From NCBI RefSeq assembly GCF_016907515.1, contig NZ_JAFBBY010000001.1, forward strand, positions 2,046,001 to 2,110,000: a stretch of 64,000 bases of DNA. The letters run 5' to 3'. Numbering within the stretch: the stretch's first letter is position 1; every line of letters starts with the position of its first letter. The position numbers were made by a program, and so were the translations under genes. Source of the DNA: Nocardioides nitrophenolicus. GTDB lineage: Bacteria > Actinomycetota > Actinomycetes > Propionibacteriales > Nocardioidaceae. Below the pieces are notes generated by a model. That model was not told the origin of the DNA, did no database searches, and saw nothing but the letters and a program-made list of their open reading frames with translations. Positions 1 through 7,857 of the stretch are shown piece by piece.

Positions 1-238
1 GGTCGACCAGGGTCGCGACGGTCTCGTGGGCCGCCGGCTGGCCCGGGATCCGCATGTCGAGCAGCACCACGTCCAGGCCCCCGGACGCCCGCTCCAGGAG
101 CTCGCGCGCCGAGCCGGCGATCGCCACCAGGCGCATGTCGGGCGCGGTCTCGGCGAAGGCCGCCCCCAGCCCCAACAGCACCACGGGGTGGTTGTCGATC
201 GCCCCCACCCGGATCATCCGGCTCACGAGGGCGATCAT
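1..238 (-). CDS. Response regulator receiver domain, partial (runs off the window start)
   Basis: The visible 79 residues form the N-terminal half of a NarL/FixJ-type receiver domain: a beta strand with AIDNHPVVLLGL, then DVVLLDMRIPG, which carries the phospho-acceptor Asp. The usual second acidic residue of the DD pair is Asn (IDNHP), which may weaken Mg2+ binding. The C-terminal part, where a LuxR-type HTH would be expected, lies outside the window. Start choice is uncertain: ATG at 238 or the in-frame ATG at 217 just before the conserved strand. No partner histidine kinase is visible nearby on this side. Confidence 0.7.
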   Translation of the reverse strand, partial: MIALVSRMIRVGAIDNHPVVLLGLGAAFAETAPDMRLVAIAGSARELLERASGGLDVVLLDMRIPGQPAAHETVATLVD

Positions 239-313
239 CGACGGGCGCTCGCCCCGCTGTATCCGGAATCCGACGTTTTTTGCGATCTAGGCTCCGGTCC
301 GGCTCGGACCGGT

Positions 314-2506
314 CTAGACCAGCACCCGATCCCGGGCGGTGGGGTCGGCCGGACCGGCGGGGTCGACGGGATCGACGGGGCCGGCCGGCTCGGAACCGCC
401 CTCGCGGAAGCCGTGGCGCTCCCACCAACGGGCGAGCGGGGCCGGGGCCCACCAGTTCCAGCGCCCGAGGAGCTTCATGGTGGCCGGCACGAGCAGGGCA
501 CGCACCACGGTCGCGTCGACCAGGATCGCGACCAGCATGCCGAGCCCGAGCATCTTCATGAACACCACGCCGCTGAGACTGAACGCGCCGATCACGACGG
601 CGAGCAGGAGCGCGGCACTGGTGATGATCCGGCCGGTCTTCTGCACGCCGGTCTGCACGGCGAGGTCGTTGTCGCCGGTCGCGTCCCACTGCTCCCGGAC
701 GCGCGACAGCAGGAACACCTCGTAGTCCATGGACAGGCCGAACAGCACCGCGAGCATCACGATCGGGTTGGTCAGGTCGAGGAAGCCCTGGGGGGTGAAG
801 CCGAGCAGGTCGGCCAGGTGGCCGTCGCTGAAGATCCAGGTCACGACGCCGAACGACGCGGTGATCGAGAAGCCGTTCATCAGCACCGCCTTCAGCGGCA
901 GCACCACCGAGCCGAACGCCAGGAAGAGCAGCACCAGCATCACGCCCACCACGATCACGCCCATCAGCGGCAGGTGGTCGCCCACCGATCCGGCCAGGTC
1001 GACGGTGTCGGCGGTGAGCCCGCCGACCAGGGCGTCCGCGCCGTCGGGAGCCGTCACCGCACGCAGGTCGCGCACCACCTGCTGCGAGTGCCCGGTCTGG
1101 CTGTTGCCCTCCCACGCCGCGCGCAGCAGCGTCGTGTCGCCCTCGGTCGCGACCGGACGGACGTCGACGACGCCCCCGACCTCCCCCAGGGCCCGCTCGT
1201 ACGCCGCCACACCGGCCTGGTCCTCGCCCCGCACCAGGATGTTGGCGGTCGAGCGCTCCGGGCCGAACTCGCTGTTCAACCGCTCCGAGGCCTCGTGCGA
1301 CGGGGTGTCCGACGGCAGCACCCGGTAGTCGACGCTGCCCCACTTCACGCCGAGGAAGGGCGAGGCGACCGCGAGCAGCACCACGACCACGGCGGTCGCG
1401 ACGACCACCGGACGGCGCATCACGGCACGGGCCAGCCGAGCCCACGCCCCGTGGTCGGTCTCGACCGGGGTGGGCCGCTGCAGGAACGGGATCCGCAGCG
1501 CGTCGATGCGGGTGCCGAGCAGGGCCAGCACCGCGGGCAGGACCGTCAGCGCGGCGAGCATCGCGATCAGCACCGCCGCGATGCCGCCGTACCCGATGGA
1601 CTTCAGGAAGGTCTGCGGGAAGACGAGCAGCGAGCTCATCGCGGCCGCGACCGTCAAGGCCGAGAAGGCGACCGTGCGGCCCGCGGTGGCCATGGTCCGC
1701 ACCACCGCGCCGCGGGTGTCGCCCGGATCGCGGGCGATCTCCTCACGGAAGCGGGAGACCACGAAGAGGGCGTAGTCGATCGCCAGTCCCAGCCCCAGCA
1801 GGGTGATGATGTTGGGCGCGAAGATCGACACGTCGACGAGCTGGTTGAGACCCGCGATGGTCGCCCGGGCGCCGAGCACCGCCACCAGGCCGACCAGCAG
1901 CGGCATCAGCGCCGCCACGACGCTGCGGAAGATGATGAGCGAGAGGATCAGCACGATCGGCAGCGACACCAGCTCGGCGCGCAGCAGGTCGGACTTCGTC
2001 TCCTCGTTGACGTCGGTGTAGACGGCGTACGGACCCGCGAGCTCGGTGTGCAGCTCGCTGCGCTCGACCACCGGGCGCATCTCGTCGAAGGAGTCGATGA
2101 AGTCGTTCTGGCTCTCACCGGCGAGGGAGACGTAGACGGCCGTGGCGTGACCGTCCTTGCTGAGCATCGCGGGGTCCTGGACGTCGTACCAGGTGAGCAC
2201 CGAGACGACGCTCGCCTCCGGGATCGCCGCCACGGTCCGCTCGACCTCGGCCCGGAACGCCGGGGCGGAGGCCTCCTCGTCGTCGCTGGAGAAGATCACG
2301 ACGGCGTCGATGGACCGGTTGCCGAAGGTCTCCCGCTCGAGGGCGAGCTCGCGGGCCGACTCGGTGCCGGGGTCGTCGAAGCCGCCGGCCGAGAGCTTGT
2401 CCTCCAGGCCGACGCCGGCCACGGCGGCGAGCGCGGTCACGCCGAGCCCGACCAGCAGCACCGCCACGGCCCGCCGCACCACCAGTGCGCCCCATCGCTC
2501 GATCAT
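314..2506 (-). CDS. MMPL/RND-family membrane transporter
   Basis: A 730-residue inner-membrane protein with two repeated halves. Each half has one N-terminal helix (residues about 10-32 in the first), a large extracytoplasmic domain and a cluster of about five helices. This is the MMPL arrangement of actinobacterial RND proteins, which export lipids, lipopeptides or drugs using the proton motive force. The helical clusters hold the conserved GLGLAIDYALFVVSRFREE (about residue 245) and GLSMDYEVFLLSRVREQ (about residue 575), whose Asp-Tyr pair is the presumed proton-relay site. The gene is divergent from a TetR regulator across a short intergenic region with an inverted repeat, so repression by that regulator is likely. 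The cargo cannot be read from sequence. Confidence 0.9.
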   Translation of the reverse strand: MIERWGALVVRRAVAVLLVGLGVTALAAVAGVGLEDKLSAGGFDDPGTESARELALERETFGNRSIDAVVIFSSDDEEASAPAFRAEVERTVAAIPEASVVSVLTWYDVQDPAMLSKDGHATAVYVSLAGESQNDFIDSFDEMRPVVERSELHTELAGPYAVYTDVNEETKSDLLRAELVSLPIVLILSLIIFRSVVAALMPLLVGLVAVLGARATIAGLNQLVDVSIFAPNIITLLGLGLAIDYALFVVSRFREEIARDPGDTRGAVVRTMATAGRTVAFSALTVAAAMSSLLVFPQTFLKSIGYGGIAAVLIAMLAALTVLPAVLALLGTRIDALRIPFLQRPTPVETDHGAWARLARAVMRRPVVVATAVVVVLLAVASPFLGVKWGSVDYRVLPSDTPSHEASERLNSEFGPERSTANILVRGEDQAGVAAYERALGEVGGVVDVRPVATEGDTTLLRAAWEGNSQTGHSQQVVRDLRAVTAPDGADALVGGLTADTVDLAGSVGDHLPLMGVIVVGVMLVLLFLAFGSVVLPLKAVLMNGFSITASFGVVTWIFSDGHLADLLGFTPQGFLDLTNPIVMLAVLFGLSMDYEVFLLSRVREQWDATGDNDLAVQTGVQKTGRIITSAALLLAVVIGAFSLSGVVFMKMLGLGMLVAILVDATVVRALLVPATMKLLGRWNWWAPAPLARWWERHGFREGGSEPAGPVDPVDPAGPADPTARDRVLV

Positions 2507-2570
2507 GCCGACTCCTCCGGTGAAGCTCCGTGAACTGCCATCAGTTTGGTGAACGCCATTAACCGTAAAC

Positions 2571-2600
2571 GGTGTAAACTTCGGTCGTCAAGTGTTAACC
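2571..2600. promoter_or_regulatory. Candidate TetR operator between MMPL and TetR genes
   Basis: Imperfect inverted repeat GGTGTAAACTT (2571-2581) / AAGTGTTAACC (2590-2600), 8 of 11 positions matching, separated by 8 bp. A direct repeat GTAAAC-GGT-GTAAAC (2565-2579) overlaps it. On the minus strand the same segment contains TTGACG and, 18 bp on, TACGGT, a plausible -35/-10 pair for the MMPL gene. The site is AT-rich compared with its surroundings. Binding is inferred only from position and symmetry. Confidence 0.5.
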
Positions 2601-2630
2601 CCGGTGACCCGGGCCTACTCGAGGAGCCCC

Positions 2631-3401
2631 GTGCCCCATCTGCGTGCACCCGCCACCCGAAGGGAACGCCAGCGCGAGGCGACCTACGACGAGATCGTCG
2701 AGGTCGCCGCCCGCCTGCTCGCGGAGGGCGCCGACCTCTCGCTGCGCGCGGTCGCCGCGGCGATGGGGATGACCGCGCCGGCGCTGTATCGCTATGTCGC
2801 GAGCTACCAGCAGCTGGTCGACCTGGTGGCGTTCGAGCTCGACAAGGCCGCGACGGCGGAGTGGGCGGCGGCCGCCGCCCGGTTCCCCGAGGACGACCCG
2901 GCCGCGCGGCTGGTGGTGGCGTGCGCGCGCTTCCGGCAGTGGGCCCTGGTGAAGCCACGCGAGTTCGCCCTGGTGTTCGCCAACCCGATCGCCGAGGCCG
3001 ACAGCGACCGTCGGGAGCTGCTCACCCTGTCGACGTCGGGCCACTACTTCACCGACCTGCTCTGGCAGATCTGGGAGCTCTACCAGTTCCCCTTCCCGGC
3101 CCTCGACGAGCTCGACCCGGTGATCCGCGCGTCGGTCCTCGACCCCCTCATCCCGGCCAAGGCCGATCACATCCCGCCCGAGGACCGCGGCCTGCTGTGG
3201 GTCTACATGCGCGCCTGGTCGGCGCTCTACGGCGTGGTGACCCTGGAGTCCACCGGCCACTGCGACCCGCGGGTGATCGAGTCCGGCCAGCTCTTCCGGG
3301 CCACCCTGCTCGACTGGCTGGAGCCCCTCGGCCTGCGCCACGAGCGGGAGCGGGTCACCCGGATCCTCGACGAGGAGCTCGCCCGCCCCGACTCCCCCTG
3401 A
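2631..3401 (+). CDS. TetR/AcrR-family transcriptional repressor
   Basis: A protein of 256 residues. The N-terminal TetR helix-turn-helix is clear (RRERQREATYDEIVEVAARL, then LSLRAVAAAMGMTAPALYRYV with the typical ALYRYV recognition helix), followed by a helical ligand-binding domain of the TetR_C WHG type. I chose GTG 2631 because GAGGAG lies 5 nt upstream; a GTG at 2592 would add 13 residues but lies inside the inverted repeat. The gene diverges from the MMPL exporter, the classic layout of a local efflux repressor whose ligand is probably an exporter substrate. The stop codon touches the first base of a large inverted repeat at 3401-3456. Confidence 0.88.
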   Translation: MPHLRAPATRRERQREATYDEIVEVAARLLAEGADLSLRAVAAAMGMTAPALYRYVASYQQLVDLVAFELDKAATAEWAAAAARFPEDDPAARLVVACARFRQWALVKPREFALVFANPIAEADSDRRELLTLSTSGHYFTDLLWQIWELYQFPFPALDELDPVIRASVLDPLIPAKADHIPPEDRGLLWVYMRAWSALYGVVTLESTGHCDPRVIESGQLFRATLLDWLEPLGLRHERERVTRILDEELARPDSP

Positions 3402-3456
3402 CCCGGCAGAAACTTGTGCCGGGTGGGCGCCGACCCGGCACAAGTTTCTGCCGGGT
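3401..3456. repeat. Perfect inverted repeat of a self-palindromic 24-mer (probable bidirectional terminator)
   Basis: Two 24-bp arms (3401-3424 and 3433-3456) are exact reverse complements around an 8-bp centre. Each arm is itself a small hairpin: ACCCGGCA at one end and TGCCGGGT at the other, with an asymmetric 8-nt middle (GAAACTTG or CAAGTTTC). It lies between the convergent ends of the TetR gene and the FAD oxidoreductase, so it can terminate both. The fold-within-fold design differs from a simple terminator and resembles REP/BIME-type elements. Confidence 0.75.
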
Positions 3457-3491
3457 CGGCGGGTCTCGGGAGCCAGTTCGCGCCGGGTCGG

Positions 3492-4772
3492 TCAGTGGTT
3501 GATGACGCCGGCCGGGTCGTAGCTGCGGCGGACCTGCTCCAGCCGCGCGCGGACCTCGTCCGGCCAGGCGGCGTCGAGCGCCGTCGGCTGGTTGAGCGCG
3601 CCGACGAAGTTGGGCTGGAAGCGTCCGCTCGCCCAGGGCGCCAGGGCCCGGGCCAGGCCGCCGACCGCGGCGGGCACCGGCCCGGCGAACAGCTCGGGCA
3701 CGGGAGCGCTGACGACGAACAGCCCGTACGCCGCGTCCCGTCCGGCGACCGCGTCCGGGCGGGACGGCGGCTGGGCGAGGCGACCGCCGAGGCGGCGTAC
3801 CTCGACGACGGCGAGCGGCGCCTCGACCTGCGGCCCGGCCGCCCCGAGCAGCGCCCGGACCGCGTCGAGGTCGAAGGACGCCAGCAGCGCACCGGCCTCG
3901 AGCACCGGCATCGGCTCCTCCGGGTCGGCGTGGACGGCGCCGATCGCGGCGACCGGCAGCGTCGCGACGGTGTCGACGATCGGCCGGGCGACCTTGCGGA
4001 TCGGCTCCAGCAGCGCCCGGCCCGTCGACTCGTCCCCGACGATCGCGACCCGGACGTGGACGACGCACCGGCCGCGCAGCGGCTCGGGTACCGAGGGCAG
4101 GTCGGGCAGCCGCAGCAGCGCCGCGGAGGTGTTGACCTCGTCGGGCATCCGGGCCGACCAGGCCGCCCACTCGCCGAGGACCGCCTCGGCGTCGGCCGCG
4201 TCGAAGAACAGGCCGCCGCCGTACACCGCGTGCAGCGGGACCATGTCGATCTCGGCGGCGGTCACCACGCCGGGCGCGTGCTTGCCCCCGAGCAGCGCCG
4301 CGAACAGGTCGGGATGGCTGCTCGCGGACGCCGTCACCAGCTCGCCCGTCCCGGTGACGATCTCGAAGGACCGGACGTGGTCGGCCGCCCAGCCGTAGGT
4401 GCGACCGAGCGGGCTGAGGCCGCCGCCGAGGAGGTAGCCGATCACGCCGACGGCGGGCGCGGAGCCCGCGAGCGGCGCCAGGCCGTGGGGTGCGGCGGCG
4501 GCGATGACCTGCGCCCAGGTGGTGCCGGCGCCGACCCGGGCGCGGGCCGCCGCGGCGTCGACCTGGACGCCGGCGAGCTCGCGGGTCAGCAGCGCGACGC
4601 CGCCCTCGATCGGACGCGCCCAGCCGTGACCGGCCCCGATCGGGTGGACCTGCTCACCGGCGGCCGCCGCGGCACGGACGGCGGCGGCGACCTCCTCCGG
4701 CGTGCGAGGTACGACGACCGAGCGGGGCGCGTGGGCGGGGGCGAGGTTGAACATCGGCAGGGGATGCGACAT
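3492..4772 (-). CDS. FAD-binding oxidoreductase (FAD_binding_4 / BBE-like family)
   Basis: A 426-residue flavoprotein. The N-terminal PP-loop FAD-binding domain contains GAGHGWA, whose His (residue 49) is the usual site of covalent 8-alpha-histidyl FAD attachment. The second covalent Cys of berberine-bridge enzymes is absent: the corresponding loop reads SAPAVGVIGY. Attachment would therefore be monocovalent or absent. The C-terminus ends in YDPAGVIN, the berberine-bridge-like tail. Such enzymes oxidise sugars, alcohols or phenolic compounds using O2. The neighbours do not suggest a substrate. The start has GAGAG about 9 nt upstream on the coding strand. Confidence 0.85.
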   Translation of the reverse strand: MSHPLPMFNLAPAHAPRSVVVPRTPEEVAAAVRAAAAAGEQVHPIGAGHGWARPIEGGVALLTRELAGVQVDAAAARARVGAGTTWAQVIAAAAPHGLAPLAGSAPAVGVIGYLLGGGLSPLGRTYGWAADHVRSFEIVTGTGELVTASASSHPDLFAALLGGKHAPGVVTAAEIDMVPLHAVYGGGLFFDAADAEAVLGEWAAWSARMPDEVNTSAALLRLPDLPSVPEPLRGRCVVHVRVAIVGDESTGRALLEPIRKVARPIVDTVATLPVAAIGAVHADPEEPMPVLEAGALLASFDLDAVRALLGAAGPQVEAPLAVVEVRRLGGRLAQPPSRPDAVAGRDAAYGLFVVSAPVPELFAGPVPAAVGGLARALAPWASGRFQPNFVGALNQPTALDAAWPDEVRARLEQVRRSYDPAGVINH

Positions 4773-4827
4773 GGCGGGGCTCTCTCGGGATCGGTGGAGA
4801 CGGGAAGCAGTGGAGACGGCGGGGGAG

Positions 4828-4879
4828 ACAGGGGACGGGGACAGGGGACGGGGACAGGGGACGGGGACAGGGGACGGGG
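4828..4879. repeat. Short tandem repeat, 13-bp unit x 4
   Basis: Four exact head-to-tail copies of ACAGGGGACGGGG (4828-4840, 4841-4853, 4854-4866, 4867-4879) lie between the FAD oxidoreductase and the Ig-like protein gene. The unit is not a multiple of three and lies outside coding sequence. The G-run strand could form G-quadruplexes. Its last copy overlaps the start of the terminator hairpin. Confidence 0.9.
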
Positions 4880-4905
4880 TGGCGCCGCCCGAGCGGCGCC
4901 ACCCC
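4876..4905 (-). terminator. Terminator hairpin downstream of the Ig-like protein gene
   Basis: GGGGTGGCGCCGC (4876-4888) pairs perfectly with GCGGCGCCACCCC (4893-4905) across the loop CCGA. It lies 11 bp downstream of the stop codon of the minus-strand Ig-like protein gene. No U-tract follows, as is usual in high-GC actinobacteria. Confidence 0.75.
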
Positions 4906-4915
4906 GGGGGGACGG

Positions 4916-6319
4916 TCAGCGGCGCGGGATCTTGACCTTCCAGCTCGCCACGGCGGCGAGCACGTCCGGTGCGCCGAGGTAGCGCACGGTGATCCGGCGC
5001 TTGCCGGGCTTGAGGCCCTTGAGCTTCAGCTTCACGACGCCGTCGGCGGCGACGGGCAGCGTGCGGACCACCTTCGCGCCGACGAGGACCTGGACCTGGC
5101 CGGTGAGCGGCGTGGTGCGGCCCGGTGCGACGACGCTCGCCCGGACGACGGCGAGCCGCTTGGCCCGCTTGACCTTGACCGTGCCGGTGACCTGGGCGGT
5201 GAAGGTTCCCTTGCCCGCCTGGTCCGCGGGACTCTTGCCCGGACCGGGGTCCTCGCCGGGACCGGGGTCCTGCCCCGGCTTGGTCACGGTGACCGTGCGG
5301 GCGGCGGAGGCCGAGCCCTCGAACACGTCGTTGCCGAGGTACTCCAGGCTCAGGCTGTGCTCGCCGACGGCGAGGTCACCCAACGGGAAGCGCACGGTAC
5401 CGGGGCCGGTGACCTCGACCTCGGCGCCGGTCGGGACGCCGCGGTCGAGCAGCCGGACCCGGCCGACCAGCCCGGCGACCTCGAACCCGGAGCTCAGCGT
5501 GGCGGAGATGGCAGCGTTGCTGTCGCCCTGCTCGTGCGTGGCGCTGCCCGGAAGCAGCTCCAGTGAGGTCGGGACCCGGCTCGGGAGCACCTCCAGCGCG
5601 GCGACGCGGGTGCTGCTGAAGGCCAGCAGGTCGGTCTCCGAGGTGAGGAAGTACAGCTCCCAGCGGCCGGGGTGGGTCGCGGCGAACTGCTGCAGGGCGT
5701 AGGTGTGCGGGCCGGCGCCGTCGTAGCCGCCCTCGCTGATGACCACGTCGGGACCGCCGCCGACCGGCTGCGCGAGCAGCGTGTAGGCGCCGCGGAGCGG
5801 CGCGTCGGGAGCGGTGCTGCTGACGGAGACCCGCAGGTCGACCGGGCGGTACTGAGCGACCCGCAGGTCGTCGACGGCGGCCGTCGAGGTCACCGCCGCC
5901 TTGCCGACGGTGAAGGTGAGCCGCGAGGACTGGATGGACTGGACCTCCTTGGTGACCTCGAGCGTGACGCTGTAGCTGCCGGGCTTGAACCGCGGCGAGG
6001 TCGGCCACGAGATGACGCCCTCGTGGTCCGAGGTGGCGAGCACGTCGGTGAGCGGGCTGTCCTTGGTCGGCGTGTAGTAGACCGTCGCGTGCGTCTCCTG
6101 GGCGGTGTAGTTCGTCCGGAAGGTGAGCGACTGGTTCTTGCCGTACGCCGGCGAGGCGCCCATCGACAGCGACACGAACTTCAGCGCGGGACCGTCCGGG
6201 TTGGGGTCGTTGGGATCGTCGTCGTCGAGGGCGTGGGCCGGGGCCAGGGTGAGGAGGAGGGCCAGCACTGCCAGCAGCGCGGCCCCCACCCCCAGCGGCC
6301 GGGGTCGGGGGGATGACAT
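4916..6319 (-). CDS. Secreted Ig-like-repeat protein
   Basis: A 467-residue exported protein. ATG 6319 is preceded by GGAG at a good distance and begins a clear signal peptide: a charged start, hydrophobic LGVGAALLAVLALLLTLA, then cleavage near AHA. The mature part begins with an acidic Asp/Asn/Pro stretch, followed by beta-sandwich domains. The domain at about residues 265-345 resembles bacterial Ig-like Big_3_5 repeats (SLEYLGND.F.GS). A PGPGEDPGPG linker precedes a C-terminal domain of the same type. There is no LPXTG motif, so it is probably secreted or loosely wall-associated. It diverges from a SARP-receiver regulator through a region with 11-bp-spaced repeats facing both genes, so control by that system is plausible. 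Confidence 0.8.
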   Translation of the reverse strand: MSSPRPRPLGVGAALLAVLALLLTLAPAHALDDDDPNDPNPDGPALKFVSLSMGASPAYGKNQSLTFRTNYTAQETHATVYYTPTKDSPLTDVLATSDHEGVISWPTSPRFKPGSYSVTLEVTKEVQSIQSSRLTFTVGKAAVTSTAAVDDLRVAQYRPVDLRVSVSSTAPDAPLRGAYTLLAQPVGGGPDVVISEGGYDGAGPHTYALQQFAATHPGRWELYFLTSETDLLAFSSTRVAALEVLPSRVPTSLELLPGSATHEQGDSNAAISATLSSGFEVAGLVGRVRLLDRGVPTGAEVEVTGPGTVRFPLGDLAVGEHSLSLEYLGNDVFEGSASAARTVTVTKPGQDPGPGEDPGPGKSPADQAGKGTFTAQVTGTVKVKRAKRLAVVRASVVAPGRTTPLTGQVQVLVGAKVVRTLPVAADGVVKLKLKGLKPGKRRITVRYLGAPDVLAAVASWKVKIPRR

Positions 6320-6359
6320 GGGTACTCCATTTCGTTCGTGGACTCTCGCCGGGCAGCCT

Positions 6360-6449
6360 GCGGGCCACTGCTGGGAGCGCACTGGGCTCCCGGGCGATCG
6401 GACCGGTCCTGGCAAAGCCCCAGTCGGCTCCCAGTCGCGCGCCTACGAT
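6360..6449. promoter_or_regulatory. Divergent promoter with SARP-type 11-bp direct repeats
   Basis: On the plus strand CCCAGTCG occurs at 6419-6426 and again at 6430-6437, an 11-bp period, followed by TACGAT (6444-6449) as a candidate -10 box. On the minus strand CCCAGT starts at 6386 and CCCAGC at 6375, with a weaker CCCGCA at 6364, again at 11-bp steps, facing the Ig-like gene. SARP regulators are known to bind heptameric direct repeats at 11-bp spacing just upstream of the -10 box. The repeat and spacing are visible; binding is inferred. Confidence 0.55.
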
Positions 6450-7857
6450 GACGGGCGTGCAGATCGACGTCCTGGGGCCGGTCCGGGTGCGCCGGGACGG
6501 CGTCGAGATCGACCTCGGGACGCCCCGACAGCGCGCGATCGTCGCCGCGCTCGCCCTCGAGCAGGGCCGGGTGCTGTCCGTGCCCGGGCTGATCGCCCGG
6601 GTCTGGGGCGACCACCCGCCGGCCAGCGTGCAGGGCACCCTGCAGAGCTATGTCGGCCACCTGCGACGGGCCCTGGAGCCCGACCGAGGCCCCCGGCAGC
6701 CGGCCCGGGTGCTGATCACCGAGCACAGCGGGTATGCGCTGCGCATCGACCGCCCGCACCGCGACGACGCGGTGCTCGCCGACACCGTCGCGCAGGCCCG
6801 GGAGCTGCTGGCCGTCGTCCCCGACCCGCTGCGGCCCAGCGCGCCCTCGGCCGCACGGGAGCCGATCGAGCACGCCCTCGCCGCCGTCGACCTCGCGCTC
6901 GCCGCCTGGCGCGGCGTCCCGTACGCCGACCTCGACGACGACCCGGACACCCGGGCCGAGCGGGCCCGCCTCGAGGACCACCGGGCCACCGCCGAGGAGC
7001 TGCGGGTGGTGGCGCACCTCGCGCTCGGCCGCCACGACGAGATCGCCTCGGCGCTGGAGGCGATGACGCGCGCCCACCCGCTGCACGAGCGGTGGTGGAC
7101 GCTGTGGGCGGTCGCGCTGGCCCGCTCCGGTCGGCAGGCCGACGCGCTGGCGGCCCTCCAACGACTGCACGCCGTGCTCGACGAGGAGCTCGGCGTCGAG
7201 CCGAGCGCGCCGGTCCGTGAGCTGCAGACCGCGATCCTGCGCCAGGACCCGTCGGTGACCTGGCAGCCCACGGCGGCGCCGGCCACCCCGTCGGCCGGGC
7301 CCGATCCCTGGCTGTGGCAGCGGGTCCTGGATCCGCTGCGCACACCGGCCGCCCCGGCCGCCCCTGCCGGCACCGCGGACCCCCGGGAAGGCGTCGGCGA
7401 CACCGCCGGCGACGGCCCCACCGCCGCGCTGCGGGTCGCCGTCGTGGACGACCACCCGGTGTTCCGGATGGGCATGACCGGCCTGCTCGGCTCGCTCGAC
7501 GGCCTGGAGCTGGTCGGCGCGGCCGGCGATCCCCCGGGCGCCCACGAGCTGGTGGCGCGCGGGGTGGACGTGGTGCTGATGGACCTGGACCTGGCCGGCG
7601 ACTCCGGGATCGAGCTGACCCGCGCCCTGCTCGCCACCCACCCCGACCTCAAGGTGCTGGTGATGACGATGCACGAGGACGACGACTACGTGACCGGTGC
7701 GCTGCAGGCCGGGGCGGCGGGCTACCTGCTGAAGTCGGCCGAGGCCGGCGACGTGCTGCGCGCGATCCGCGGCGTGGCCCGGGGCGAGCTGATCATCGGC
7801 GCCGCCGTCGCCCATGCCGCCCGCTCGCGGCTGGCCGCGCCGGTGGACCCGCGGTGA
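6448..7857 (+). CDS. SARP-type regulator fused to a C-terminal receiver domain
   Basis: A protein of 469 residues. Residues 1-100 form an OmpR-like winged helix (RQRAIVAALALEQGRVLSV, then VQGTLQSYVGHLRRAL). Residues about 105-265 are the bacterial transcriptional activation (BTAD) domain with its TPR-like helices, so the first half is a normal SARP. An Ala/Pro-rich linker (about 268-325) leads to a receiver domain (328-450) with Asp334/Asp335, phospho-acceptor Asp379 (VVLMDLDLAG) and Lys429. The protein ends just after the receiver, so the LuxR-type HTH that follows most NarL-type receivers is absent; DNA binding must come from the N-terminal wing. It overlaps the kinase gene by GTGA. The start is ATG 6448 or GTG 6457; with TACGAT at 6444-6449 a leaderless GTG is possible. 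Confidence 0.88.
   Translation: MTGVQIDVLGPVRVRRDGVEIDLGTPRQRAIVAALALEQGRVLSVPGLIARVWGDHPPASVQGTLQSYVGHLRRALEPDRGPRQPARVLITEHSGYALRIDRPHRDDAVLADTVAQARELLAVVPDPLRPSAPSAAREPIEHALAAVDLALAAWRGVPYADLDDDPDTRAERARLEDHRATAEELRVVAHLALGRHDEIASALEAMTRAHPLHERWWTLWAVALARSGRQADALAALQRLHAVLDEELGVEPSAPVRELQTAILRQDPSVTWQPTAAPATPSAGPDPWLWQRVLDPLRTPAAPAAPAGTADPREGVGDTAGDGPTAALRVAVVDDHPVFRMGMTGLLGSLDGLELVGAAGDPPGAHELVARGVDVVLMDLDLAGDSGIELTRALLATHPDLKVLVMTMHEDDDYVTGALQAGAAGYLLKSAEAGDVLRAIRGVARGELIIGAAVAHAARSRLAAPVDPR

Noticed and set aside
26..2533. 835-codon open frame antisense to the MMPL gene
   Set aside because: High-GC shadow frame; composition is His/Arg/Gly/Asp-rich without any fold signature, while the minus strand encodes a clear MMPL protein.
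4828..4905. CRISPR-like array
   Set aside because: Units are 13 bp and directly adjacent with no spacers; the following palindrome is a terminator.
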